Below are positions 46,018 to 56,500 of a DNA stretch of 64,000 bases, piece by piece. The DNA lies in contig JABURQ010000162.1 of the NCBI GenBank assembly GCA_014762625.1, forward strand, positions 1 to 64,000. The letters run 5' to 3'. The notes below the pieces were generated by a model, which made no database searches, was not told the origin of the DNA, and worked only from the letters and a program-made list of their open reading frames with translations. Position numbers and translations under genes: made by a program. The number at the start of each line of letters is the position of its first letter. The first letter of the stretch is position 1. The stretch comes from Planctomycetaceae bacterium. Its GTDB lineage: Bacteria > Planctomycetota > Planctomycetia > Planctomycetales > Planctomycetaceae.

Positions 46018-47328
46018 TTGCTCTGCTCTCGACTGTCAATCACTTGTTTGATGCTGTTGGCGACGTGGGGGATGTGCGCGAATGCAGCAGCACAAACCAA
46101 CCAGCCTCCTCCCGCTCCCGCCAGTGATTCCGCAGAATCGGCTAATACCGGCATGACTTTGACCGACTTCCAGTCGCTCGCGTTGCAAAATAATCCGACA
46201 TTGAGTGCCGCTCGTGCCAGAATTCAGTCCGCTTCAGGTCGGCAAGTTCAAGCGGGTTTATTTCCGAATCCCATCGTCGGCTACCATGCAACTGAAGTCG
46301 GGAATCTCGATACATCCGGTGTTCAAGGGGGCTTTGTCAGACAGGAATTCATCACCGCCGGCAAATTAGGATTGGACCAAACGATTGCAGGTCAGGACGT
46401 CAAAGCGGCTCGCTTTCACTGGTATGCCCAAGAACGCCGTGTCCTGAATGATATCGAAATCCGCTTCTACGAAGCACTCGCCGCTCAGCGTCGAGTCGAA
46501 ATGGCGACCGAGTTGGCCCGAATTGGTGATGAACTGGTCGCTGCCACCGAAAAACTGCAACAAGGACGCCTGCGATCGGAAAACGATCTGCTGCAAGCTG
46601 AAATCCGAGCGGAAGAAGCTCATATCGAGTTGGACAACTCCCTTAATGAGCGGGAGGAAGCCAATCGTCGCCTGGCAACGATTGTCGGCACTCCGGAACT
46701 AAACGTTTCGTCGCTCTCAGGAACGCTGGAGGCCGACCTGCCCGATTTAGCCTGGGAAGATTGTCAAACGTTGTTGGTCAGCAATCATCCGGAGTTGAAT
46801 GTTGCTCGCACCCGTTCCGAACGGGCACGGATTGCGATCGAACGGGCGAAACGGGAACCAATCCCAAACGTGACGACTTTTGTGAGTATGCGGCATAACA
46901 ACATCACCGGGAGTGATGTCGCCAATGTCCAAATTGATGTCCCGATTCCCGTTTTCGACCGCAATCAGGGAAACATTGCCGCTTCCGAGTCGGATTGGAT
47001 CGCCGCGTACAAGAACATTCAACGAGTCGAACTCGATCTCCAGGATCGATTGGCGATTGCGTATCGTCAGTATGCAAATGCCCGACAGCAAGCCGAACGT
47101 TATAGCGAACGAATTATCCCCCGCTCCGAACGTTCGCTGGAACTGGTCACCCGAGCTTACGAAAAAGGTCAGGTCGAGTACCTGACCCTCTTGATCGCCC
47201 AGCAAACCTACGTTGAGGTTACCTTGTCTTATATCGATTCGTTGCAAGATCTGAGAACCGCTTCAGCCGTTATACAAGGACAATTATTAACGGGAAGCCT
47301 CACATCGGGGAGTGACATCTCTAATTGA
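46018..47328 (+). CDS. TolC-family outer-membrane efflux protein
   Basis: A 436-residue outer-membrane channel subunit. The signal peptide covers 1-27 (ending AAA). Two homologous outer-membrane-efflux halves have long coiled-coil helices (~80-235 and ~265-420). Characteristic sequence is NPTLSAARARIQSASGRQVQ (~60) and YRQYANARQQAERYSERIIP (~340). The start is a TTG at 46018: GAGG lies 7 nt upstream and the frame then gives a proper signal peptide. First gene of a seven-gene operon with an HlyD adaptor, ABC ATPase and two FtsX-type permeases. Substrate unknown; a metal is possible given the Cys/His-rich next gene. Confidence 0.88.
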   Translation: MLCSRLSITCLMLLATWGMCANAAAQTNQPPPAPASDSAESANTGMTLTDFQSLALQNNPTLSAARARIQSASGRQVQAGLFPNPIVGYHATEVGNLDTSGVQGGFVRQEFITAGKLGLDQTIAGQDVKAARFHWYAQERRVLNDIEIRFYEALAAQRRVEMATELARIGDELVAATEKLQQGRLRSENDLLQAEIRAEEAHIELDNSLNEREEANRRLATIVGTPELNVSSLSGTLEADLPDLAWEDCQTLLVSNHPELNVARTRSERARIAIERAKREPIPNVTTFVSMRHNNITGSDVANVQIDVPIPVFDRNQGNIAASESDWIAAYKNIQRVELDLQDRLAIAYRQYANARQQAERYSERIIPRSERSLELVTRAYEKGQVEYLTLLIAQQTYVEVTLSYIDSLQDLRTASAVIQGQLLTGSLTSGSDISN

Positions 47329-47368
47329 TGTTGATCGAAATCTCCATCAAGTCTAGAATATTTTTAAT

Positions 47369-47773
47369 ATGAATCGCATCACGCTCACAATTTTCATCAT
47401 TCTTGCGTTAATCATCTGTCCGATCAGGTGTGTCAACGGCGTATCGTGTTGCGCAGCGGATACTCTAGAAACAGCTTCTTTTTCTGCCTCAGACGCGTGT
47501 TGTTGCGAGGATTGTCATCACCATGATGAAGCCCCCGCCGCCCCTCCCTGCGATCAGGAATATACCTGTCAGGGTGTCTGCGGTGGTCTTATTCTGGGTG
47601 ACCCTGTCGTCATCACCGATGTCTCTCCTGAATTAATACACTATCTGACAACCGACCTACTCGAACCTGAATACTCTGCTTCCTCAGACCTATCCTGGGG
47701 AGAACGAGAGAGCGTTTCGGACCATGACAGCGGTCGCGGTCTGCGCACTCTCTTTTGCTCTTATCTTTGTTGA
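47369..47773 (+). CDS. Secreted Cys/His-rich protein of the efflux operon
   Basis: A 134-residue protein of no recognised family. N-terminal signal peptide or anchor (residues 5-19). It has 13 Cys, with clusters SCCAAD (26-31), DACCCEDCHHHDE (42-54) and CDQEYTCQGVC (61-71), and a C-terminal FCSYLC. The CCCEDCHHHDE cluster resembles metal-binding tails. A periplasmic metal chaperone or sensor of the efflux system is a reasonable guess, not proven. It sits 40 bp after tolC and 103 bp before the first permease gene; a weak GGGCA/TGCCC hairpin lies in that gap. Confidence 0.7.
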   Translation: MNRITLTIFIILALIICPIRCVNGVSCCAADTLETASFSASDACCCEDCHHHDEAPAAPPCDQEYTCQGVCGGLILGDPVVITDVSPELIHYLTTDLLEPEYSASSDLSWGERESVSDHDSGRGLRTLFCSYLC

Positions 47774-47876
47774 GAACCTGACCGGGCATTCTCTCCTTGC
47801 CCGCTGAATCGTTTGTGCGTCGTCCCGTAGACATCGCACCTTCTTTCCGAGTTCTCAATTCTTCGGTGATTGTCTC

Positions 47877-49037
47877 ATGTGGTTCCGTTTACTCCCTTGG
47901 GAGTATGCCATCCGAAATCTCTTTCGTCGTCCACTCCGAACGTCTCTGACCTTCGTGGGACTGACGACGGTGATTGTGTTGGTGTTTGTCGTGGTCGGAT
48001 TTATCCGAGGTCTGGAAGCCTCTTTGGAGGTCAGCGGTGATCCGCAAACGGCGATCGTCTTCTCTCTCGGCATGGGAGAAAACCTGGAATATTCGTCCAT
48101 TCCGATGCGTACCAGCGATCTCGTCCCCGCCAGTGTGGCGGGAATCGTCGAACGCAACGGACAGAAGTACGTCTCTCCCGAGTTGTATCTCGGTACACAG
48201 GTCACAGTGGATGATTCGAGCTCAATGGGACTCGTACGCGGAGTGACACGGAGTGTCCTGTTAGTCCGCAACCGGGTCGAACTGGAATCGGGTGATTGGC
48301 CTGAGCCCGGCGAGATCCTGATTGGAGAAATGGTGGCCACCAAACTCGGAGTCGATGGCCGAAGTCTCGGTGTTGGCGATTCGCTCAATTTTGAAGATCG
48401 GGACTGGACGATCAGCGGTACATTCTCGGCAGGAGGAGCCGCGTTTGAATCGGAGATCTGGTGTCGACTTGACGAATTACAGCAAGCCATGAAACGACAG
48501 GATTTAAGTATCGTCGCTCTCACACTCAATCCAAACGCCGACTTTGCGGAACTCGACCTGTTCTGCAAGGAACGTCTCGACCTGGAACTCCAGGCAATTC
48601 GAGAAACCGAGTATTACCAATCGCTCCAGAAAGATTACCAACCGATCCGCTGGCTCTCCTGGCTCGTGGTGTTGCTGGTGGCGGGCGCGGGAGTCTTCGG
48701 CGGCTTGAACACGATGTATGGATCGGTCGTGGGACGTATTGCGGAACTGGCCACCTTGCAAACCATCGGTTTTGTCCGTCGGGCGATCGTCGTGAGTTTG
48801 ATCCAGGAAGGAGTTTTGTTATCGGCGGCTGCCAGTCTGCTGGCCGCCATTATTTCACTGACATTCGTGAATGGGTTAGCGGTCCGGTTCACGATGGGCG
48901 CATTCGCGCTCCGGATTGATAGTACCGCTGTGTTAACCGGCTGCGGAGTCGGGTTGTTACTCGGGCTGTTCGGCTCGATCCCTCCCATTCTCAAAGCCTT
49001 AAGATTACCCATCGTGGATGGGCTGAAATCTGTTTAG
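47877..49037 (+). CDS. ABC transporter permease, MacB/FtsX type (1)
   Basis: A 386-residue FtsX-domain permease. One N-terminal membrane helix (~17-40; [20 protein letters not shown]) is followed by a periplasmic MacB-like domain (~45-245). Three C-terminal helices (~262-285, ~305-330, ~350-375) surround the motif [17 protein letters not shown]. Together with the second permease (51949-53100) it would form the transmembrane heterodimer driven by the ATPase at 51218. Such complexes export lipoproteins, peptides or drugs, or transmit force to the TolC/HlyD channel. The GC-rich hairpin downstream (49049-49073) lies before the lipoprotein gene. Confidence 0.87.
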   Translation: MWFRLLPWEYAIRNLFRRPLRTSLTFVGLTTVIVLVFVVVGFIRGLEASLEVSGDPQTAIVFSLGMGENLEYSSIPMRTSDLVPASVAGIVERNGQKYVSPELYLGTQVTVDDSSSMGLVRGVTRSVLLVRNRVELESGDWPEPGEILIGEMVATKLGVDGRSLGVGDSLNFEDRDWTISGTFSAGGAAFESEIWCRLDELQQAMKRQDLSIVALTLNPNADFAELDLFCKERLDLELQAIRETEYYQSLQKDYQPIRWLSWLVVLLVAGAGVFGGLNTMYGSVVGRIAELATLQTIGFVRRAIVVSLIQEGVLLSAAASLLAAIISLTFVNGLAVRFTMGAFALRIDSTAVLTGCGVGLLLGLFGSIPPILKALRLPIVDGLKSV

Positions 49038-49048
49038 AGTTTTTTTTC

Positions 49049-49073
49049 GCCCGGCTGTCACCGACAGTCGGGC
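49049..49073 (+). other. Strong intra-operon hairpin
   Basis: GCCCGGCTGTC pairs with GACAGTCGGGC (11 pairs, one G-U) around an ACC loop. The T-run (seven T) precedes rather than follows it, so it is not a standard plus-strand terminator. It may set the ratio of downstream to upstream genes, or protect mRNA ends. Confidence 0.6.
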
Positions 49074-49095
49074 CATCTTCAGAAAGGAATGATTG

Positions 49096-49632
49096 ATGAA
49101 AACGTTAATTACCAGCTTGGCTCTGTTCGGGATGCTTGCCGCGTTCGGCTGCACCCAGTCCGAGACAACGACCGAGACTTCCTCTAGCTCTCCGGAATCC
49201 TCCGAAACTCCTGTCGATTCAACCCTGGTTATTTCCGAAGAACCCGAAGGGGCGCAGGATGTCATCGCGATCCGCGAATCGGCAAAAGATGGCGATGATG
49301 TCGTGATCACCGGACGGATTGGCGGAAGTTCGAACCCCTGGATCGATGGACGCCTGGCGTTCTCCATTGTGGATGGATCGCTGAAAGCGTGTAGCGATAT
49401 TCCGGGAGACGGATGTGAGACCCCTTGGGATTACTGCTGCGAAACCGACAAACTCCCCGGAGCGACCGCGCTCGTCAAAATTGTCGATGCCGACGGAAAA
49501 CTTCTCTCCGGTGACCCCAAGAACGCACTGAACGTCAAAGAACTTTCGCGAGTCGTCGTGAAAGGAAAAGCCCAGCGTGATGACTCCGGCAATTTGACCG
49601 TGGTCGCCGACAGTGTCTATGTGAAAGAGTAG
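49096..49632 (+). CDS. Lipoprotein of the efflux operon
   Basis: A 178-residue lipoprotein: lipobox LAAFGC (Cys ~19), then a Ser/Thr/Glu-rich linker (~20-48). A compact beta domain (~60-178) follows, with VVITGRIGGSSNPWIDGRLA at its start, a Cys-rich stretch (ACSDIPGDGCETPWDYCCET) and an OB-like tail (VVVKGKAQRDD). I do not recognise a named family, but the beta domain resembles OB-fold stress/lipoprotein domains. By position it may be a cargo, a periplasmic partner, or a metal-binding component. The start ATG at 49096 has AAAGGAA upstream. Confidence 0.75.
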   Translation: MKTLITSLALFGMLAAFGCTQSETTTETSSSSPESSETPVDSTLVISEEPEGAQDVIAIRESAKDGDDVVITGRIGGSSNPWIDGRLAFSIVDGSLKACSDIPGDGCETPWDYCCETDKLPGATALVKIVDADGKLLSGDPKNALNVKELSRVVVKGKAQRDDSGNLTVVADSVYVKE

Positions 49633-49636
49633 TTCG

Positions 49637-51214
49637 ATGAATACGTCTGTTGACCTGAAAGGTCTGACGATCGAGCGCAGCGATTCCCGCGAGCCTCAGG
49701 TGACGCCTCAGCGTCACCTCTGGTCGCGGTATGTCTTCCCGTTAGTACTGATCGTTGGATTTCTCTCACTCATTTCCTGGGCGACCTGGGATCGTATGTT
49801 CCCGCCACGCGAAGTGACCGTGATGCCGGTCATTTCCAGCACCGCCACCGTACAACAAGAGGGAACCCCTCTCTTCAGTGCGGCAGGTTGGGTCGAACCC
49901 CGACCGACTCCCATTCGCGTCGCGGCTCTTGCCCCCGGAGTCGTCGAAGAATTGCTCGTTGTTGAGGATCAGCCGGTCAAGAAACAGGAAGTCGTGGCGG
50001 AACTGATCAAGGATGACGCTCAACTCGCTTACGAACGGGCGCTGGCCGATCAGAAGTTGCGATCCGCTGAACTCTCGGAAGCAGAGTCGGATTTGATAGC
50101 CGCCATCACTCGATTCGAACAACCGGTTCATCTGGAAGCCGCTCTGGGAGAAGCCGACGCCACCCTGGCTAAAATCCAGACCGAATTGAAGAACCTGCCG
50201 TTCCAATTGCAGCGTGCGACTGCCGACGAAACAGCGTCGAGAAAGGATTATGAAGGAAAACGAGATTCGAAGGGAGTCGTCTCGGGAGTCCAGATCGACA
50301 TAGCGAAAGGGAAACTCGATTCAGCGGCAGCACTCGTCGCGGAACTCAAAGACCGCAAAGCGTCCCTGCAATCAGAACAGAAAGCATTGACTCAGCGTCG
50401 AGACGCTCTCAAAACACAACTGAAACTGCTCGCGGAAGAACTTAAGGCGAAGCAATCCGCCGAAGCCAGACTCGAAGCCGCAAAAGCCCGACTCAAACAG
50501 ACAGAGGTCATGGTTGCAGAAGCGAAACTGCGACTGGACCGCATGACGATTAAAGCTCCGGTGGACGGCCGCATCTATCAATTGATCGCGCATCCCGGCG
50601 CGAGAATTGGGAGCGGCATGACGCAAATGCAAGGGCATGACGGCAGTACGATCGTCACAATGTATCAACCTGACAAACTTCAGATACGCGTCGATGTCCG
50701 TTTCAGCGATATCCCCCAGGTCAGACTGAAACAAAAGGTCGAAATCGATAATCCCGCCTTAAAGAAACCGATCGAAGGCGAAGTCTTGTTTATCAGTTCC
50801 AAAGCCGACATCCAGAAAAACACGCTCGAAGTCAAAGTCGGGATTCCCGACGCGCCTCCGGTCTTCAAACCGGAAATGCTCGTCGACGTCACGTTTCTCG
50901 CTCCCGAACAAAAAAATAAGCCGACAGAACCGACCGAGAGTTTGAAACTCTATGCCCCCCAACAACTCGTCCAGTCTGACGACGGGGGAGACTTCGTCTG
51001 GATTGCCGACCAATCGGACGGCGTCGCCCGTCAAGCACGTATCGAAACCCAATCCCCCGCTCGAAACGGACTGGTCGAAGTGACAAGCGGGCTGACGGTC
51101 ACAAGCCGTTTGATTGTGGAAGGGCGCGAATCTCTCGAACCAGAACAGCGGATTCGCGTCATGGGAGAAGATCTCGATTTCGGACCGAGCGGTACACAAG
51201 CGGAAGGAGAATAA
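49637..51214 (+). CDS. HlyD-family periplasmic adaptor (efflux)
   Basis: A 525-residue membrane-fusion protein. One N-terminal membrane helix (~33-53) is followed by a biotinyl-lipoyl-like half (VAALAPGVVEELLVVEDQPV, ~90). A long coiled-coil hairpin runs ~120-300 (DQKLRSAELSEAESDLIAAI; LKAKQSAEARLEAAKARLKQ). The second lipoyl half is MTIKAPVDGRIYQLIAHPGA (~303). Beta-barrel and membrane-proximal domains (~335-480) complete it. It would link the two permeases to TolC. It starts 4 nt after the lipoprotein stop and ends 3 nt before the ATPase start, so translation is tightly coupled. Confidence 0.9.
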   Translation: MNTSVDLKGLTIERSDSREPQVTPQRHLWSRYVFPLVLIVGFLSLISWATWDRMFPPREVTVMPVISSTATVQQEGTPLFSAAGWVEPRPTPIRVAALAPGVVEELLVVEDQPVKKQEVVAELIKDDAQLAYERALADQKLRSAELSEAESDLIAAITRFEQPVHLEAALGEADATLAKIQTELKNLPFQLQRATADETASRKDYEGKRDSKGVVSGVQIDIAKGKLDSAAALVAELKDRKASLQSEQKALTQRRDALKTQLKLLAEELKAKQSAEARLEAAKARLKQTEVMVAEAKLRLDRMTIKAPVDGRIYQLIAHPGARIGSGMTQMQGHDGSTIVTMYQPDKLQIRVDVRFSDIPQVRLKQKVEIDNPALKKPIEGEVLFISSKADIQKNTLEVKVGIPDAPPVFKPEMLVDVTFLAPEQKNKPTEPTESLKLYAPQQLVQSDDGGDFVWIADQSDGVARQARIETQSPARNGLVEVTSGLTVTSRLIVEGRESLEPEQRIRVMGEDLDFGPSGTQAEGE

Positions 51215-51217
51215 AGA

Positions 51218-51949
51218 ATGGCGTTAATCGAAATATCGAATGTCACGAAAAGTTATTCCAAGGGGGAGGAAACGATCACGCCTCTCGACGATGTCTCCTT
51301 CTCCATCGAGCAGGGAGAGTTTATCTCTCTGATGGGAGCCAGCGGCACCGGAAAATCGACACTGTTGAATCTCGTCGCCAGCATCGATAAACCGGACAGC
51401 GGCACCATCAACATCGACGGGACCGAAATCACTCATCTCTCCCGCTCGAAACAGGCCGAATGGCGTGCCGCCAACCTCGGTTACATCTTTCAAACGCACA
51501 ACCTGATCCCTGTGCTCACTTCGTATGAAAATATCGAATTGCCGCTACTGTTATTGTCGATGTCGGCCGCAGAACGTCGCAAGCGCGTGGAAATCGCCCT
51601 CAAAGCCGTCGATCTGCTCGATCGCGCCGATCATTACCCCAGACAGATGTCCGGAGGACAGGAACAACGCGTCGGCATCGCTCGCGCGATTGTCGCTCAT
51701 CCAAAAGTGGTCGTGGCGGACGAGCCGACTGGCGACCTCGACCCTGAAACCTCCGATCAGATTCTGGAGCTTTTGCAACAGCTCAACAAACAACTCAACG
51801 TCACGTTATTGATGGTGACGCACGACGCGGAGGCAGCGCTCACCGCCGAACGACAGTTTCGTCTCGATCACGGCAAACTGATCGAAACCACTCAATCCCT
51901 CGAAACAACTCAACCCACTTCCCCGGTCTCGACCTCGCAGGCTACCTGA
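51218..51949 (+). CDS. ABC transporter ATPase, MacB/LolD type
   Basis: A 243-residue ABC ATPase with all motifs: Walker [11 protein letters not shown] (~39-48), Q-loop [20 protein letters not shown] (~89), signature [15 protein letters not shown] (~144-158), Walker [16 protein letters not shown] (~166-180) and H-loop MVTHDAEA. The LSGGQ is [21 protein letters not shown] is typical of the LolD/MacB lipoprotein-export group. It drives the two permeases of this operon. Its stop overlaps the next ATG as TGATG. The C-terminal tail ([19 protein letters not shown]) is low-complexity and unusual. Confidence 0.92.
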   Translation: MALIEISNVTKSYSKGEETITPLDDVSFSIEQGEFISLMGASGTGKSTLLNLVASIDKPDSGTINIDGTEITHLSRSKQAEWRAANLGYIFQTHNLIPVLTSYENIELPLLLLSMSAAERRKRVEIALKAVDLLDRADHYPRQMSGGQEQRVGIARAIVAHPKVVVADEPTGDLDPETSDQILELLQQLNKQLNVTLLMVTHDAEAALTAERQFRLDHGKLIETTQSLETTQPTSPVSTSQAT

Positions 51950-53100
51950 TGAACATTTTCAAATTCCTGCCTTACGTTCTCAAAACTCTGTGGCGACACC
52001 GTTCGCGCACGTTTCTGACCGTCACCGGATCGGCAGTCGCGCTGTTCGTGTTCTGTTTCGTCGGCTCGGTTCAGGAGGGAATGAACGACCTCAAGCGACG
52101 ACAAGCCGCCAAAGGTTCGCTCGTCGTCTTTCAGGCCAACAAGTTTTGTCCGGCCACGAGCCACCTGCCGCAGGATTACAAAATGTTGCTCATGTCGCTC
52201 GACGGTGTTCGGGACGTCATGCCGGTCCAGGTCTTTACCAACAACTGTCGGGCGAGTCTCGATGTCGTTGTTTTTTACGGCGTCCCTCCCCGCATGCTCC
52301 AGGAAGCCCGCAACTTTGACCTGGTCTCCGGAAACTGGTCGGAGTTCGAACAGAATCAGGACTCCGCCGTCGTCGGACGGGCGGTTGCCTCACGTAGAGA
52401 CATTCATGTCGGCGACAAATTTACGATCGGCGATCTATCGGTGAATGTCGCCGGAATTTTCGAGAGCGAAGATCCGTCCGAAGAAAACTACATCTATTCG
52501 CACCTCGAATTTCTCCAACGCGGAAAAGGAATGAATCTCGTCGGGACGGTGACCCAGCTCGAAGTGCTTCTCAATGAAGGCGTCGACCAACTCGCAAAAA
52601 GCGAAGAGATCGACGAGATGTTTCGAGGCGGACCGGTGGAAACTGATACGCGTCCGAAGGGAGTATTCCAAGCCAAAGCGCTCGGTGACCTGACTCAACT
52701 GATCGAGATGGCCCATTACCTGGGTTATGCCTGCGTCGGACTGGTTCTTGCATTGGTCGCGACCACCACCATCATGTCGGTCGAAGACCGAATCCAGGAA
52801 CACGCCGTGTTACAGACTCTCGGCTTTCCCGGGGTGACCGTCTTTCAAATGGTGCTCACGGAAAGCTTCGTCCTCAGTATTCTGGGAGGAACTCTGGGAG
52901 TCGGCGCTGCGATATTCACACTCAAGCTGACCAGTCTCTCGGTCGGAGCGGAAGCGGTCACGATTGCCTTCACCGCGTCCCCCCGCCTGGCATTCACCGG
53001 ATTACTCGTGGCAGCAATCGCGGGAATTCTCGCCGGAATCGCTCCGGCCTGGCATGCCTCCCGCACGGAAATCGTCCCGGCTTTACGCCATAGTGGTTAA
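51949..53100 (+). CDS. ABC transporter permease, MacB/FtsX type (2)
   Basis: A 383-residue FtsX-domain permease partnering the first. N-terminal helix ~17-39 (RSRTFLTVTGSAVALFVFCF), periplasmic domain ~45-245, and three C-terminal helices around DRIQEHAVLQTLGFPGVTVF (~285), closing with PAWHASRTEIVPALRHSG. It starts inside the ATPase stop codon (TGATG). Its own stop codon TAA is at the edge of the MITE-like element starting at 53101, so the insertion spared the coding sequence exactly. Confidence 0.88.
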   Translation: MNIFKFLPYVLKTLWRHRSRTFLTVTGSAVALFVFCFVGSVQEGMNDLKRRQAAKGSLVVFQANKFCPATSHLPQDYKMLLMSLDGVRDVMPVQVFTNNCRASLDVVVFYGVPPRMLQEARNFDLVSGNWSEFEQNQDSAVVGRAVASRRDIHVGDKFTIGDLSVNVAGIFESEDPSEENYIYSHLEFLQRGKGMNLVGTVTQLEVLLNEGVDQLAKSEEIDEMFRGGPVETDTRPKGVFQAKALGDLTQLIEMAHYLGYACVGLVLALVATTTIMSVEDRIQEHAVLQTLGFPGVTVFQMVLTESFVLSILGGTLGVGAAIFTLKLTSLSVGAEAVTIAFTASPRLAFTGLLVAAIAGILAGIAPAWHASRTEIVPALRHSG

Positions 53101-53259
53101 CAGCGTGTTGAGAAACGGATTTGTCCGTGAGAATGAGAGTTTCGAGAGGAACGCGAGTAAGAAATTCGCAGGAAAATCCCATGAATCATCGAGAATTTGT
53201 GACGATGTGATTCAGCTCAAAAAACCATTCGCATTCAAATCAAGTTTTTCGACGGGCTG
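53101..53259. repeat. MITE-like dispersed repeat, copy 2
   Basis: A 159-bp element colinear with 29759-29916. Left end CAGCGTGTTGAGAAACG and right end (reverse complement) CAGCCCGTTGAAAAAC are the same as in copy 1. Flanking tetramers are TTAA and TTAG (Y-TA-R again). The left flank TTAA contains the permease stop codon. It carries no open frame. Confidence 0.72.
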
Positions 53260-53448
53260 TTAGGGGCACGTTCTCCTCCCAAGCTTTACATTCTCTCGGA
53301 ATCAACATAGGTCACTTGATGATGAAATTCCTGGGAATGGCAGAATCATAGAGTAATGGGATTATTTCAGGCAAAATTCCATTCTTGAAATAATGTCTGT
53401 CCTCCCCCCAGATATCGACGCCCCGCCGAAAGCTTTACCATTTTTTAT

Positions 53449-53465
53449 TTGACACATGTGTACAC
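53449..53465 (+). promoter_or_regulatory. TTGACA overlapping a palindrome, patatin gene promoter region
   Basis: TTGACA at 53449-53454 overlaps the perfect 10-bp palindrome ACACATGTGT (53452-53461), which is itself joined to GTGTACAC (53458-53465). The -10 element 17-18 bp downstream (TCCAAT) is poor, so the promoter call is weak. The palindrome is a credible repressor site. The patatin gene starts 78 bp further on. Confidence 0.35.
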
Positions 53466-53542
53466 AACAATTCCAATGACCAGATAAGGATTTCGTGATG
53501 CATACGAAGGAACGTCTTTGATGCTCTGGCGGGAGACTTCAA

Positions 53543-56500
53543 ATGACCGGGGAGACTCAGGCGCAAAACCAGCAATTAGAGGAGAAATTCAGCAATAACA
53601 TCATTGGCTCGGCTGAAAGCAAGTACTTGAAGGATCGACGTGACGCAGCCAATAAGTTCCTGGAGGAAAGCCGAAAAGCGAAGGAAGGAAACTCCAATTC
53701 TGAAGACATCCTTCCAGCGGATTGCCCCGATTACCGAGGCCCGAAAGATGAGTCAGACACCACAGGGCTGGCCCTTTCGGGAGGAGGGATACGATCTGCA
53801 AGTTTCAATCTTGGCTTCGTCCAGTATCTGATCAAAAATAAGTGTTTCCTCAAATTTGATTATCTGTCGACCGTTTCCGGAGGAGGTTATCTGGGCGGCT
53901 TTCTGGCCTCTCAATTCGCACATGCAGGCAAGGACTACCGTCAATTCGAATCTCAGGTGAGTCCGGAAGATAACCAGAAACAACCACAATCGGTGATGCG
54001 TTTGATCCGTTGCGGTCGTTATCTCAAAAGGGTCCCTCGGTTTATCAATCGCTATCTGATTGGGACCTTCTGGATCAATTTTTGGATCTTCGTCGCACTT
54101 GTGTGGTTTGGCTCACTGACCGCCGCGTTATTCAAAATTTCCAAGCTGCCTGCTGGAGGCCACATCCTCAATGGTTTGGGTTTCCAAGGCGACATCGGAC
54201 ATGCGTTCTCCCTTTCGTGCATCTCGGGCAGCATTTGGGTATTAATCTGGCTGATCCGATTTCTTCTCTATTTTATCTTTCCACACATGAATACGCGTAA
54301 CTCGGGACTGGTCCGTTGCATCGACTTTTCATCACGAACCGTGGCGATTCTTTCTCTGGTCTTGTTCGCGTTGGGGTTCGTGGCCGTGTTGGTCACGGGA
54401 GATATTGAACCTCCCGAATGGCAAGAAGGCCCGAACACAAGATCCTTTCTCAACCACGCCACGGATTGGCTTACTTTTGTTCTCGTCATGATCCAGCTTT
54501 TGGCGCTGTTGCCGATTTTCCGATTTGACGAGTTGCTGAAAAGCGGGACCAAGCAGCGCGGCACCTGGCAAAATACGTTTTTTACAGTGATTACAACCGT
54601 AATTCTCGTCGGTTTCCCGCTCTTTGCATTTGGTTACTTCGCTCGCGAAGACTTCGCGAGAACCATTCAGGATGACCGTTACAATTCGGTGCTCAACAAC
54701 GGTTCGCTCAACGAGACGGCTGTGGCAACGACCGCTTCAGCAGGGCTCGGAGTAATCGGAGAAAAGTTCGTTCCAGAGAATTTGGATTTTCGAAATCCAC
54801 GTCTCATCTGTCGCTACCACATACGGAACTGGCCTTTGTTTTTTCAGCTTTTGGAAGAGCGTGTTGGGAGTGAGTACCGGAACAATAACCAACAGGGGGA
54901 AACTCTCAAATCCGACGAGACTACAATCCTTTCCGATTACGGACCGACTGACCCCGTCGCCATGAAACTGTTGAATGCCGCTTATTCTGCAAAACTTCAC
55001 CCGGATGATGTGGAGAAAGAGAAAGCATTTCGCAAAAACCTCCCACAAAATGTATTTTCGCACCTAGAGACACTCGAAAAGGGCACCGAGATAAACGAAC
55101 GCGGTTTGTTATTTCAGAAAACACTCTATCTCTCGAAAACATTTTCAACCTACAAAAAAGAACTCCCCCTCTATCCGCTTTCATTGGTGAAACTTGAATG
55201 GTGGCAGTGGCCGCGACTAAGATTTTCAGAGACAAAAGCGCTCTCTCAACTGACGGAACTCTATCAACAGGCCGTCATTCGGCAGATCAATCATAGCTGT
55301 CTGAGTTCCCACGATTTCTTCAAATATTTCAATCCGAGAATTACCTCATCCTGGTCGGCACCTGGGGCCAAAGGAATGAACGGTGATACTCCTTCCAATG
55401 ATCCAAGTGACAGCGATTCCAGCGACAACCACCAGGCTGACCGATTTTCCGGCCCGTCACAAGAAGGAAGCCATATTCCGTTTCGCCCCGCCAACGTCGT
55501 TGATTATTTTCAACGCGCGAGTCTTTATCATTGCGCACATAACCCAGTCAATCACGATGTCCCCCAAGAAAACAAGTCGTCAAATAACTCGACCACGTCC
55601 ACTCACGATTCTCCGGAGGAAAGTGAGCCTGCTTCTGAAAACGAAGTGACGGCAAACAAACATGATCCTTGCCTCGGTATCGAAGAAAATCTCTCCGATA
55701 CCCGTCAATTAAACCGGAGGCTCTTGCAGAATTACTTCGGGCCGCGTCTCATACAACCCGCAGACACGATCTTCAATTATACCACTATTAAAGCCGATCA
55801 ATCAGCCCGCTGGTGGTACTGGGGAATTTCTAGCGGGATATGGGTTTTCCTGTCGTTGGTCGTCAATCTCAACCGAACTTCGCTGCATGAGTTTTACCGG
55901 GAGCGTCTCCAGGAGATGTGGCTCTATTCTAGCCGCCATCCGAGACCTTCCGCCGAACAAAGCTCGAAAGCCATACCTCAGACACAGGACGAAGATAACC
56001 CCCTGCTGTTCAGTAACCTTCGCCAGCCCCAGGCCGAGGATTCCAAGCACCCGTTTCCGTTCCTGATCATCAATGCCACCGCGAATTTGTTCTACGCCCA
56101 TCTGGGAAATCTCGTGAAATCAGATATTGATTCACGTCCCCGGCAATCCCGCTTCGAGTTCAATCCGTTGAAGGTCACCATCTACCATTCCGCGAACCCC
56201 GCCGAATCACCGGAAGAAACAAATGGCGACTCCGCAGAGACGAAATATGTCCAAAAGCGGACTGAAGAGGATGTGATTCAGTATCAGAACAAGCTCAACA
56301 GCAAACTGGACCTCTCTTCCGCGATGGCGATCTCTGGAAGCGCCGTCAGCCCCGTCATGACGACCAACCTGATGTTCCGCATCCTGCTCTTCCTGAGTAA
56401 TATTCGTTTCGGCCAGTGGCTCCCGAAGCCGAACCTCCCGGCAGCTCGGGACAAAAAGTTTTTCCGCAGACACCATGCCTCGATTGCCAGATGTCTTGCT

